Shown here: positions 9,582 through 20,203 of the stretch, one piece after another
How positions within the stretch are numbered: position 1 is the stretch's first letter
Layout: each line of letters begins with the position of its first letter
Source of the DNA: Acrasis kona
Taxonomy: Eukaryota > Heterolobosea > Eutetramitea > Acrasida > Acrasidae
Length of the DNA: 64,000 nucleotides
Direction of reading: 5' to 3'
NCBI GenBank assembly: GCA_026419775.2
Contig: JAOPGA020000701.1
Coordinates: 53,278-117,277 of the forward strand
Notes under the pieces: generated by a model
Told to the model about the DNA's origin: nothing
Seen by the model: only the letters and a program-made list of their open reading frames with translations
Database searches by the model: none
Program-made: the position numbers and the translations under genes

Positions 9582-11534
9582 TTATTTTTTAATGATTTCG
9601 TTCATAATATTCATAACACCCTTCTCGCTAGTTGCGTTGCAGGTGAAGAATCTAATATTCTTTTTGGTGCCAGTAGCTTTGTATGACCTTCTGTACAAAG
9701 ACTTTAAATCTTCAACCAAGTCATCAGCGTTAGACAGGTCCTGAATTACCTTCTCACTTATCTTCTTGTTTATCAAGTCACACTGGGTGAACACTACGAA
9801 CAAATCTACATCTTTCAATTGCTTTTCCGTAATAATAGATGAGAATAAATTTAAAGAGTCCGTTCGCCTTTTCATTCCCTCCCTTTCTTCAGACCATCTG
9901 TTATTATCGGCTAGTCCAACAAAGTAAATCAGAAGGTCGGGACTTTCAATACTGGAAATAACGGAAGATATCTTCTTCCTTTCGGACATGGCACCTCCAA
10001 TATCAAACATTCGAAGATAAGTACCGCGATGCACGAATCGATGTTCAGCACTACCACATGTGCGGAAGCTTGTGCGCACAGTATTTTGGATTCTTTGGAA
10101 TGGAGTTGGAACTTGGTTTGGATCCAGCAACTCATACGTGCTAAAAAGATATTCGATTGCATGGTTGTGAGAAGAATTAAATTTTGAGGGATTGGACAAC
10201 ATTTCACTAATGAGAGGATCATTCCACAACTTAAACAGGTTGTCATGATTTTCGTGAGTATAAAATAATTTAACAGAACTGAAGAATGAATTATCTTTTG
10301 ATATGATGGATAAAAGTTTTTCTGCGAACAATTGATTTTTCGGTTCGAATTCACGTCCTTGTTCTTTTGCGGCGAGGGATAAATCATACAGGGACCGAAC
10401 AGCAACAGATCTCACGAGCTCTTCATCATTCGTTATGTCATAGTCCATACTTAGACTGTACTTTGCTGAACAAGTTTAAATAAACATTAATGTGAATGTT
10501 ACCTGCTTTGACGAATGAGGTTTTTCCGGATCCAGATATTCCATACAACATTACTCTTTTTGTAGATTGTTCTTCGTAAATGTCCTGCTCATATAGAGAT
10601 GCAATTTTTTCGCAACATTCTGCAATGTTCACCACGCCATCACCATTAATGTCCATGTTATCCAGCCTTTTTTCAATTTCAGATGTCTCATGTGTCTATA
10701 ATACATTAGTATGGTTGATAATGTATACTCACGCCGTTATTGTGATAAAAGTTGAATAATTCCGCTGCAGAAATTGTTCCATCTCCATCAGAATCCAAAA
10801 GATAAGCCTGCTTTGCGACCTTTAATTTTTTGTTGTAGTCTAGTTTTGCGAAACAATTGTCAGGTTTGATGGCATCTATGTCCGCTGCAATTTTTTCAAC
10901 TTCTTTTATGGTGACAATCCTGTTGTCTTCTCTATAAACCAAGCCTAATAAATCCTTTTTGTTTGTTTGTACAAGTGCTTCCAATAAACTCTCATTTCGT
11001 ACATGTTGCCTTAGAACTCGTTCGTTGACGTTAACGAAGCACACAGTAAATTCTACAGTCCCACCTGAAGAATTTAGTAAGAATTATGAAATTGTAATTA
11101 CCATCAGGTATTAGCCTAACTTTATAGTTAAGAGGCCTCCTGCTATTCATGTTTGAGGAAATGTTTATATTCAGGAATGCTGATCCTTCCAAATCGTTCC
11201 TACCGACTGCGTCCCAATCAAACACTTTGATTTCTAGAGTGATTGAATCATCCGTTAAAGATGCTTTGTCCAGTGCCATGTAAAAGTTTTCGAAATAAAT
11301 AGGACGTAGTGTTTTGAGCTTTGTTGAGCTTCTCACCCATTCACCATTGATACGAAAAACTACAAATGGGTCCTAATCATTAGAAAAGTGGTATCAATGC
11401 GAACATACACTCAATCCGTTTGCGTCTTTTGGGGCCAAGTCCGTGGCAGATTGTAGATTCACTCTCACATGTGGGATGACGTCAAGGTCCTGGTTCTTGA
11501 GCCCTTCTGAGTGTGTGATTTGTCTTGGGGGCAT
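9582..11534 (-). CDS. C2 - EF-hand pair - degenerate G-alpha fusion protein (601 aa)
   Basis: Five exons join in frame across introns 11373-11408, 11065-11101, 10696-10732 and 10466-10502. Residues ~20-140 form a C2 domain (SATDLAPKDANGLSDPFV; VFDWDAVGRNDLEG). Two EF-hand loops follow: DSDGDGTISAAE (~223) and DINGDGVVNIAE (~258). A P-loop (GISGSGKTS, ~295) opens a G-alpha-like module with a helical insert, switch I/II (FDIGGAMSERKK, ~463-473), SLNLFSSI, a TQCD box and FTCNATSEKGV. Against typical G-alpha the switch I Arg is Ser (~440), the switch II Gln is Ala (~466), NKxD is TQCD (~534), and the protein stops at EIIKK, where the receptor-binding tail should begin. Inferred role: a calcium- and membrane-responsive GTP-binding protein that hydrolyses GTP poorly and is not receptor-coupled. 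Confidence 0.85.
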
Positions 11535-11616
11535 AGAAACGTCTTGATGTCAACTTTCAACAATAAAACATCAAAAATAAAAAAGGCGAGACTTTGAAAT
11601 GAATACTTTTGTATTT

Positions 11617-14456
11617 TTAGACTATATTGGTCTGTTCAATTATGTCATTAGAATTAAAGTCAAATTGGTTTTCCATCAGAGTAGGACTTGACATGGCTTC
11701 AATCCATATGGCGCATCCTTGGTCATTTTTATTATGGCGATAAAAGTGGTTGCCTTGTATTACAGGAGAACACATCTTGGTTATCTCCAGTCCACTCTTG
11801 CGATTATCATGTATGCGGTTTTCTTTTATTGTAATACAGGAGTTCTCAACTAACACAGCGCAGCTCTCATTATCGGATATATCATTATCCTCCAGAATAC
11901 CCGTAGTATTGTTCATGGCTTTGATGCCACCCCTCGATACAACATTGTTATAAAATTCTATATTAGATTCATCAAGTAGCAGAGCATGGTTTGTATTATT
12001 GTCAAAATGATTCTTCATGAACTTGCCTTGTGATTTTTCTATTGCAACACCCACCACGTTACCATGTACATAATTATTCAACATGACACATTGTGAATTG
12101 TTTGTTACATTGATAGATTCTTCATTTTTGTGGAATTTGTTCAGCTCAGACAGACATTCGGCGTGATTAACACTTAAACCTTTTGTGTTCGTATGCACAT
12201 CGTTGCCTATAAGCACTGGATTTGATTCCTCGACAACAATAGCGAAATAGTTGTCAAATATAAAGTTTTCCCTCAGGATTGGATTTGACTTGTCGTTAAT
12301 GTTGAGAGCCCACGAGCCAACCTTTTTCGAGTTGATATTGTAAATGTAGTTATTCGATAAAATACCACTAGCACCTCCGGTAATCAGGATCCCGTTGGTG
12401 AAGTGTTCAAATATTCTGCAGTTGGTAATCTGGGCTCTACACCCCGACACAACTAGAGCGTGGTCAATGGAAAGCTCGGGTCCGTCAGCATCTAATGACT
12501 TGTTACCAAATATTTGACAGTGGTCTATCTGTGGATCATGCGTCTCGTCTCCAGAAAGAAACAGCCGTCCGTTAATTACACAATTTTCTATTGTAGTGTC
12601 GCTATCAACTAATACAATCTGAAAAGGTATTCTATCTACAGCAGCTTTTGATACTATGTGTATGGTACCTGGACCTTCCGGAGAACTAGGGGATGAGCTA
12701 GGAGAAGGAGAATTCGGAGTGTTACCACTCTTCTTTATTCTAGGACCTCTAAAAATGATATCTTTTATAAAAACATTATTTTGATCGTTGACAATTAGTT
12801 CTCTTCCCCTAATGATTGTCTTCTGGTTCACAGAATAGCCTTGTAAAGTAATGTTCCCTCTTTCTATTTTGATTGGTTTTTTAAGAGTAAAGGTTCCATC
12901 TGTCAACCTTATCTGTACATGACTAGTAGCAGGAACTCTAGTACTTGCTACATTCAAAGCTTCTTCGATAGAAAAGAATTCCAAGGGAACTCCTTTTTTT
13001 TGGTGTAACACAAGGTTTTTTATAGAATTTGTAATGCTCTTATGTACAACTTTGAAAGTGACAAGCTCAGGCAATATGGCCCCCTCAGGTATAATGGGAG
13101 ATGTTGTTTTTTTAGGTGACATTTGAGACGACGACCTTGTTCGATTTCCAAATGTAAGTAATTCGTTTATTAGTGGAGAACCACGCATAGCGGGTAGTGA
13201 ATTGTTTCTACTACGATGTAGAAACTCGGAATTACCAAAATCCTCGCAGTTTGGCACGAGAATACGAGGAGGTATAGGAGCCGACCTCTTGGTGATTTTT
13301 TCAGGACTTGGGGGTGTATTACTGTCCTTATCAAATAGATGTGACATTGATATGGGAGACACTGGTGATTCGCTAAATTCGTCAAAGCTTTTTGATGGAG
13401 AATCACTACCCTCCCGCTGGTGCTTTCTCATTTCTATAATCTTCTTGATGCAGAAATCATAAATAAACTTTGCGCTAGGTCTATCTTGTGAATTAGCTCT
13501 CAGCATCTCTATAACTAGATCGATCAGATCTTGGTCATAGGGATTGGATGATTTTTGCATATCTGATCTGAGCTCTTCAGCTATTCTGGCTTCTGATCCA
13601 CCGTGTAGGTCCCAAGCTATATTTCTCTTCATGTTTAACGACATGATTTGGTACATGATAACGCCCAAGCTACAAGTTTATTTAGCTATTTACAAAAAAG
13701 AGAGTTACCTGAACACATCTACTTTGAAACCATAATTGGACTCCTTATATACCTCTGGTGACATGTAATAGAAGCTTCCCACTCTGCTGTGCCTTGAGCT
13801 ACATGCGATTTCCTTAGAGAGTCCAAAATCACACAATGAAAACTCCATGGTAGAATCTGAATTCAATCTCTTGATAAGCACATTCTCTGGTTTTACATCT
13901 CGATGCACAATTGTTTTTTCGTGGATGTATGCGATAGCGTCACTCAACTATTTATATTATAAAATGAGAAACAGGTATATAAAATGTAGCTTTTTACCTG
14001 ACAGCACGCACTCAGTACAAATTTTGGGTGAAAGTATTGATTGTTCTTTGTGTGTTTCTTCATGACTGAGCTAAGATCTCCATGTTTATACATTGGCATT
14101 GTAAAATATAATGAGAAGCATTCGCTTCTGTTTTCATAAACTTCAATAATGCGAACGATATGCGGGTGAACGAGGACACTTAAAAGTTCGAATTCCCTTT
14201 TCGCCATTTGCAGGTCCTCTTCAGAATCTACTTCGATAAACTTCATTGCGCATTGTTGACTTGTTTTTTGATTTGTACAAAAATACACTGAACCTTGTCC
14301 TCCTTTCCCAAGTTTTTTATGCACCTAGTATAATTAAATGTCAAGTCAAATCAAAAGTTATACTTTATAAGAATGTGTAATAGCATTATTTACATAGACC
14401 GTAATATCATCGCCGTTCATATTCACCCGGCTCGCTCCATCAACCGGTGAAGGCAT
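11617..14456 (-). CDS. Protein kinase fused to a right-handed parallel beta-helix domain (903 aa)
   Basis: Four exons (introns 14325-14363, 13948-13997, 13670-13708) give 903 residues. Residues ~35-310 are a complete eukaryotic Ser/Thr kinase: LGKGGQGSVY, CAMKF, HRDVKPEN, CDFGLSKE, MSPEVYKE and DVFSLGVIMYQI. Residues ~310-480 are a Ser/Pro-rich linker. The C-terminal ~420 residues are pectin-lyase-like PbH1 repeats with recurring asparagine ladders (NYIYNIN, NFIFDNYFAIVVEESNPVLIGN, NRIHDNRKSGLEI), as in FBXO11/SHCBP1-type beta-helices. Such helices bind carbohydrate or protein. Kinase residues look intact, so activity is likely; substrates are unknown. No signal or membrane segment is seen, so a cytosolic place is inferred. 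The G-alpha fusion gene lies just downstream in the same direction. Confidence 0.87.
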
Positions 14457-14568
14457 GATGAGTGTCTCCGTAGAGTTTCTTTTTACAAAATCGTCCGAGT
14501 TTAATTCTGTACTTTCCAAATTTAGGTTGCGGCGAATATCACGTTTATATTTTAAAATATTTTAACCT

Positions 14569-14913
14569 TTACTCACCATGGATGGCAACCGTCTTAGCGA
14601 ACGTTCCACAAGTAATGATTTATCTGACTACAAAAGAAGACTGGAAATTATGCTTATGATATGTATCAATATTAACGACCACAGGAGACATGGCATCAGC
14701 CTTGGTAGGATCGTTGGTGTGAACATACTTGAGCACTTCGCCACTTGTATTAGTACCAATAATGGTATCGCAGTCATATACTTCAACGGTGGACATGACA
14801 TCTTGTCCTTCTTTCATCACCCAACCCATTGATAGACAGTATTCCTGCCATCTACAACCCACACCGTCGATACCAATTGAAATTGCTCTCATTGATCCTT
14901 GAATGGCCGTCAT
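14569..14913 (-). CDS. Uncharacterised small protein (about 101 aa)
   Basis: Not recognised. The frame from the ATG at 14913 encodes 97 residues (MTAIQGSMRAISIGIDGVGC...) and stops near 14620. Splicing a 39-nt intron (14593-14631, donor GTAGTC) would instead give 101 residues ending FTVAIHGE. An upstream exon is possible because the frame stays open through SQWS before the first ATG. It has several Cys and a regular strand-like pattern (MSTVEVYDCDTIIG; SPVVVNIDTYHK), suggesting a compact beta-rich fold. Its 3' end lies about 110 bases upstream of the kinase gene start. Confidence 0.5.
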
Positions 14914-15047
14914 ACTCCATTGACTAATCTGAATACATTAGCGTTTCAACCAACAATGTTATCGTCTCCATTCTGATGATTGATGTTCATATTATTGTTG
15001 TAATAGTTCGTTCTTTTTTGTATGAACATTTTACACATAGTCAGAAC

Positions 15048-15714
15048 ATGACACGTACTGAAATTTGGTTGATTAGACACGGTGAGACTGATTGGAATGC
15101 TAATGGAACGCTTCAAGGTCATATTGATATTCCGCTTAATTCAGTTGGAAAATTACAAGCAGATGGATTGGGCGAATTCTTATCAAGAAACGAGATTAAC
15201 GTTGATTTTTGCGATACCATATACTCTAGCGATCTACAACGAGCAACATTAACAGCAGAATTAATCAAAGGAAAATTTGAGAATGGGAGGTTCTCACATT
15301 TAAACACCGACCAAAGACTCAGGGAAGTTCATGCAGGCATTCTTCAAGGAAAGAAATTGTCACAATGTGGCGTCCGCAGTCATGATGCCTACTCTCCAAT
15401 TGCTCCCGAAGGAGAGTCATATTTTGAAGTACAGCAGCGTGTGGTTAAAGCTATAGAAGGTATCGTACAGAAACACCAAGGTAAAACTATTCTTGTTGTT
15501 CTTCACGGAGGTAGCAATAAAAACGTTTTTATGTTCTGTTCTTGGGTTAGACCTTAATAATATGAAACACATTTTAATTTCAAATACTAGTGTCCATAAA
15601 GTGCGTTTCCATACTAGTGATGATGGAAGCATACTAAGAAGAGAGATTGTTTGCATGAATCTTACTCCTCATATTACAACAGTGAACAATAAAATTCAGA
15701 ATAATGTTATTTAA
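15048..15714 (+). CDS. Histidine phosphatase / phosphoglycerate mutase-like protein, frameshifted
   Basis: Starts MTRTEIWLIRHGETDWN, the RHG motif with the phosphoacceptor His, then DTIYSSDLQRATLTAE and LREVHAGILQG, typical of cofactor-dependent phosphoglycerate mutase-like phosphatases. The second catalytic His lies in VVLHGG. At about 15511 the frame breaks: reading on gives a stop at 15557, while the next frame continues the family pattern (VAIKTFLCSVLGLDLNNMKHILISNTSV) to 15714. The gap fits loss of two bases in a GT-rich spot; no intron placement repairs it without removing the VVLHGG motif. It is either an assembly error or a real frameshift. About 220 residues would be expected if intact. 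Substrate (sugar phosphate or other phosphate ester) is unknown. Confidence 0.8.
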
Positions 15715-15796
15715 AACATACCTCCTTTTAACTTTCTTTTTTCAATATCGGCTTATTTCTTCTGTTTACTGAGTTTTGTAAGGGTTCAAGAACTCC

Positions 15797-16567
15797 ATGA
15801 ATAGAATGTTATTAAACCGATCCATATTCCTCAACAAACACCTAATACTCACAACAGTATTGCTGTGCTCTTATCACTTACCCGTAATGACTGCAACAAG
15901 TGCTAGACATATTGTCCTAATGGGAGATTCGATCTTTGACAATCACTCCTATGTTAGATACGGACCTGAAGGAAAATCAAACGATGTTATAACCCACATT
16001 AAAAACAGGATCAAAGAAAACAACAGCAACGATAATGCAACATTGATAGCTGTTGATGGGAATGTTATAAAGGATGTGAGTCGTCAGATTAAAAAAATTC
16101 CAAAGGATTCAACGCACATATTTTTATCTATTGGGGGCAACGATGCACTGAGGGCGATGTACACATTAGACCAAAAAGTTAATTCAGTCGGAGAGGCTCT
16201 TTTAACAATTTATGGATCTGCATTTAAGACTTTCCAAACAGAGTACAGATCCATGCTTGACCAGATTCAGAAAGAAGCACCAGATGCTAACCTGACCTTG
16301 TGTTTAATTTACAACCCAAGGTATGAAGATGAGAAGATGAAAATTATGACAAAAGTGGGTTTGGCCTCCTTAAACGATCTCATCATTCAAGAGGCCGTTC
16401 AGAGGAAATTACCGGTAATTGATTTGAGATCAATGTTTAACGAGTATGACGATTATGCCAACAGCATCGAACCATCACATCAGGGAGGACAGAAAATCTC
16501 GATATGCATTATGAACATTGTACAAAACCACGACTTTAAAAGACCAACCACAACGCTGTACGTGTAG
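15797..16567 (+). CDS. SGNH/GDSL-like hydrolase (256 aa)
   Basis: Single exon with a hydrophobic N-terminal segment (LILTTVLLCSYHLPV), probably a signal peptide or anchor. Block I is VLMGDSIFDNHSY (Ser ~45), block II a Gly within the GNVIKDVS region, block III SIGGNDAL, and block V is EPSHQGGQKIS. The usual catalytic DxxH appears here as ExxH (E-P-S-H), an unusual swap that may lower or alter activity. Members hydrolyse acyl esters of lipids or sugars. It is in tandem with the phosphatase gene upstream. A secreted or endomembrane location is inferred from the N-terminus. Confidence 0.78.
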   Translation: MNRMLLNRSIFLNKHLILTTVLLCSYHLPVMTATSARHIVLMGDSIFDNHSYVRYGPEGKSNDVITHIKNRIKENNSNDNATLIAVDGNVIKDVSRQIKKIPKDSTHIFLSIGGNDALRAMYTLDQKVNSVGEALLTIYGSAFKTFQTEYRSMLDQIQKEAPDANLTLCLIYNPRYEDEKMKIMTKVGLASLNDLIIQEAVQRKLPVIDLRSMFNEYDDYANSIEPSHQGGQKISICIMNIVQNHDFKRPTTTLYV

Positions 16568-16861
16568 TGGAATCGAAAAAAAATTTCAAATGTAATTAAT
16601 AAAAATTTTTTTTGTTGAACCTCAATCGGAACAATAATGACCATTTGGTTCTTCATGAGTATTTCGTTGCAAATTCTTTTCATCGTAATATTTATTGTAA
16701 GTTTAATATAATAAGCTAATAGCGGCATAACTTCAGAGTCTTTTACAAAGTTAGTATATAGAATACTTGCCTTACTTATCAAGTCTTACAATTCCTTATT
16801 AACAAAACAAACAAATCTAACTATTTAGGCTAATAAGCGCTTATTTTTGTTTTTCCGCGAA

Positions 16862-18265
16862 ATGAAGAGGGGCTGTGACCATGAGGGTCCCATCCACATC
16901 CCGTCAAAGAAGATGAAGCATTCGTTTGGTTTGGATAAAATACCTCCCCAGATAATACTATACATTATTGAATTTTGTGATGTGTCACTCAACGATTGCG
17001 TTCAATCTTTCGTTCATCCGTCACACTTTACACAAGACAAGAACCAAACGACAAGGAATACGCACCCCATTAATAGCCCTAGTCATACTCAAACTGAAAT
17101 ACAAGACAGAGATGAAAGTACACAGGAATATATTATCGGTTCTGAATCATTGCCAAAAGGTTCGGCATTAGAAAAAGCAAGCAAAACTTTGGATAAGGAG
17201 ACAATAGCTTCATGTTTAATTTACAGTTTATTCGGGTATTTTAGGCAGGACAAAAGTAGAACCCCATTATTGATTTTTCCAAGCCTTACCATGAACTCTT
17301 CTACTTTCCCCTGTAGTGCTTTAGCTTTGCCCGAACAAGATTTTTCGCCTCAGTCGTCGGGTGTCTGTATCAATACATTGTGCAAGGAACAAGCAACATT
17401 AGTTCTTAGTATGATATCAACCACCTCAAGTGTATTTAGCCATTTAAACTTGAGCGGCCTTTGTGCCTACAATCTCTGCCCAGGCATTATTAAAGGCGGA
17501 AGTGTCGGAGTGAAGTTTCTAGACCTTTCGGACAGCGAGATATCTGATTACGTGGTTCCACACTTTAATAAAATATGGTCACTAAATCAACTCACTCTCA
17601 AGGCCAATGACATTTCTGACACGGGCATGAGTGAATTGTTAAGAAACCCAAACCTACGTACATTAAATGTTAGCCATAACAATATAACTGATTGGGGGTT
17701 GAAAGAAGTCAAAAACTCAAAATCACTCACAAGCATTGATTTATCTTCAAACATGATTAATGACGAAGGTTTGTCTTACTTGTCCGAATGTAAAGGTCTT
17801 AGAAAAATCTCAATACGTCACATGTGTCTTCAAAGTGAATCTCTTTTTTCTTTGTTCCGCGATAGTGTTAACCAAATCCAAACTCTTAACATTAGCTGTA
17901 ACTCTATAGATGACCAAGGTGCAGTCATCTTGGCCCAGCATGGCACTTGGCTTATCGAATTAGATATTAGTTACAATGACCTGAGCGACAGGGGTTTGAT
18001 CGCGTTATTCAAGTGTCCCAGGTTGGAGCGTCTATTTGTGAACAACAATAATATTTATTCGGGTGGTCTGGAGCCTGTCGTTTACAATAATGTCATGAAG
18101 AAGCTGAGCTTGAGGCAAAACAAAATCTGCGACAAGGGAGTGGTGTGGTTGTCCATGAACAACTCTTTGACTTGGTTGGACGTTTCGAATAATATGATTA
18201 GCAAGTACGGAACGAACCTTCTTCAAAGAGATAAATTTGAATACCTGAACATTGGAGAAAACTAA
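16862..18265 (+). CDS. F-box-like leucine-rich repeat protein (467 aa)
   Basis: Single exon; the ATG at 16862 is used rather than an upstream TTG. Residues ~20-45 (LDKIPPQIILYIIEFCDVSLNDCVQSF) resemble an F-box helix pair but are not a strong match. A low-complexity linker follows. From ~200 to the C-terminus there are about ten LRRs of the RI/cysteine-containing type (LRTLNVSHNNITDWGLKEV, LTSIDLSSNMINDEGLSYL, IELDISYNDLSDRGLIAL), ending at LNIGEN. If the F-box holds, it would be a substrate receptor of an SCF ubiquitin ligase; otherwise a generic LRR scaffold. It converges tail to tail with the alpha/beta hydrolase gene. Confidence 0.75.
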   Translation: MKRGCDHEGPIHIPSKKMKHSFGLDKIPPQIILYIIEFCDVSLNDCVQSFVHPSHFTQDKNQTTRNTHPINSPSHTQTEIQDRDESTQEYIIGSESLPKGSALEKASKTLDKETIASCLIYSLFGYFRQDKSRTPLLIFPSLTMNSSTFPCSALALPEQDFSPQSSGVCINTLCKEQATLVLSMISTTSSVFSHLNLSGLCAYNLCPGIIKGGSVGVKFLDLSDSEISDYVVPHFNKIWSLNQLTLKANDISDTGMSELLRNPNLRTLNVSHNNITDWGLKEVKNSKSLTSIDLSSNMINDEGLSYLSECKGLRKISIRHMCLQSESLFSLFRDSVNQIQTLNISCNSIDDQGAVILAQHGTWLIELDISYNDLSDRGLIALFKCPRLERLFVNNNNIYSGGLEPVVYNNVMKKLSLRQNKICDKGVVWLSMNNSLTWLDVSNNMISKYGTNLLQRDKFEYLNIGEN

Positions 18266-18298
18266 ACATGTACTATAAAATAAACAAATCCATATTCA

Positions 18299-19300
18299 TT
18301 ATTGCTTTATAATGTTTTTCAATTCCGACCACATTCTATTCATTTTACCTTCATCAAAGTACATGCCAATAAAACTTGTTATTAAGTCAGAGTGTTCCCA
18401 TCCCTCAAGTTCTACCAGTTTGACTGTTTGACTCTCGTTCACGACATCCGCTAAGGCCTCATGCAGGAGACGGGTTTGGATGGGTGGACATCTAATGTCT
18501 TTGGTACCATGATACAAATACGTGTTTGGAAAATCACTAAACTTTGATTTAACACTCTTTAATAGTAAGATTGGCGAAAACAAATTTAACCTATCAACTC
18601 CACTTGAAGCCTTCCACATTGGACTTACAATGTGAATTGATTTTACCTTCTCGTACTCATAATGTGTCACTAGGTCATATACGCCACTCATTGCAATAAA
18701 AGCATGAATGTCGCTTAGACTCCAATCTCCTTTGTCTCCCTTTGCCTCACTCAAAGCTTTGTTTACTAGAGATAGACTAAGAAGATGTGCACCTGCACTA
18801 TGACCAAGTAAAGTGACTCTATTGCAATCCCCATTAAATCGAGAAATGTTTTTGATTGTCCAATCAACAGCCATGTTGATATCATTGTTCATTCTTTCAA
18901 AAAGTCCATTGGGGTAGAGTGTGTAGTTAACAATCACACAGATTATTCCATTCCTTCTAAAATGCTCCCCTAATCGATGGTATAGCTTCTTGTCTCCTTG
19001 AATCCAAATGCCTGTACTTTTGTGTTAACGGAGCAAATACTAACAAATACCTCCGTGAACAAACAATACAACCGGACACAGAGTCTCTTGCAATGTCGGT
19101 AAATATATGTTCAGAAAATTTCTGTTCCCTGGCCCATACTTGACATCCTTCTTGACAAAAGTAGCATCAGCCCTGTAGTATTCCAATAAATTTAAAATGA
19201 ACCATGGGATTGCGGACAATGAAAACAATACATTCTCTAAAATGATTTTAAACTCAACCCACTTTCTTGATAGTGATTGTATCGGTGTCTCCTTCTCCAT
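18299..19300 (-). CDS. Alpha/beta hydrolase, isoprenylcysteine methylesterase-like (320 aa)
   Basis: Two exons joined across intron 19012-19050 (39 nt). The oxyanion motif VLFVHGG is split by the intron and restored by it. The nucleophile elbow is GHSAG (Ser), the acid lies in GTKDIRCPP and the His in EGWEHSD, so the triad looks complete. A hydrophobic stretch near residues 25-42 (VLFSLSAIPWFILNLLEYY) suggests membrane association. The layout (N-terminal membrane segment, YGPGNRNFLNIYLP, HGG, GHSAG) resembles plant ICME-type esterases that demethylate prenylated cysteines, but related carboxylesterases share it. Endomembrane location inferred. Confidence 0.82.
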
Positions 19301-19621
19301 GAATCCGTGGAAATAATCTCCGTATCATTGTAATACATCTTTTTGTTTACATTATACCTTAAGAAGAACAAGAGATAACTTCTTTTGACCGAGTAACACC
19401 AATTACGAATCTTCACACTTGTCAACAGCAGTTAATTTCATGACTGTCAACGCATTTCTGCAGGGTTTGGTTTTACAGAGTTCGTTATCGATTACACACA
19501 TGACGTTTTTAACAGTTGGGTGTTGCATTTTCAGTATTGTATGAGATGATGTGTTAAAAAGTAAATAGTAAACTTTTTTAAAGAATCTTTAGTAGTATTT
19601 ATTATTTGTACAGGGTTCTTT
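19301..19621. other. Intergenic region
   Basis: About 320 bases upstream of the hydrolase gene. Only short overlapping frames; no RNA gene or repeat recognised. Confidence 0.4.
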
Positions 19622-19825
19622 CTAACATTGTGAAAGTGGTAGTGATATTATACGTAGAGATGAATTTCTTCTCCTCTGTTCCAAGCTGGTGTCGACGCCA
19701 ATTAGCTGTCTTGTTCGGCTCTCTTGCTCTAGACCTATCTGTAGAAGCTCTTCTAGTGTTTCCTCTCTCCAAACATAAGGGGCTGGTAGTGACTGCTGTG
19801 GTGAAAAGTCTATGTGATTGTTCAT
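19622..19825 (-). CDS. Possible small protein (67 aa), unrecognised
   Basis: An ATG-initiated frame with a well-mixed, soluble composition (YVWREETLEELLQIG, ESRTRQLIGVDTSLEQRRR) and no low-complexity bias. The start has an A-rich leader (ACAAACA before ATG) like many genes here, and AT-rich sequence with an AATAAT-type signal follows the stop. No domain recognised. It could be a real small gene or a chance frame. Confidence 0.4.
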   Translation of the reverse strand: MNNHIDFSPQQSLPAPYVWREETLEELLQIGLEQESRTRQLIGVDTSLEQRRRNSSLRIISLPLSQC

Positions 19826-20203
19826 TGTTTGTTGCTATTGAATGATTTTTTATTGCCAGAAGAGAATTTAAATATGACCAAACGTATTATCGGATGATTT
19901 ATAATAGATCCATCAAAACCAAGTTTGACAAACGTCGTCAAAATAAATTTTTAACAAACTAGATATATCCAAATTACCCTCAGATTATCTAATAAAGTAG
20001 AGGTTATATATATCTCTGTCAATCAAGACTTCCATATGTACAAAAAGAACGGATGTAGTGAAAATTTTGGTCCCGGACTTCTCATTGCGACCATTTTAGA
20101 TTGATATGGAATTTAGCCTAAAAGTCCGATTCCTTCTCCTCATTAGACGCAACAAAGCAAATGTGGAAGACAAGTCAATATAAGAAGGTTATAAAACAAG
20201 CTT
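19826..20203. other. Intergenic region
   Basis: About 380 AT-rich bases with no supported gene; presumably 3' sequence of the carboxypeptidase gene and the promoter of the small frame. Confidence 0.4.

Noticed and set aside
9521-9592. 23-codon plus-strand frame (MSATDSNRKKSKK...)
   Set aside because: Isolated, very short, and runs into the 3' end of the convergent gene; no splice partner found.
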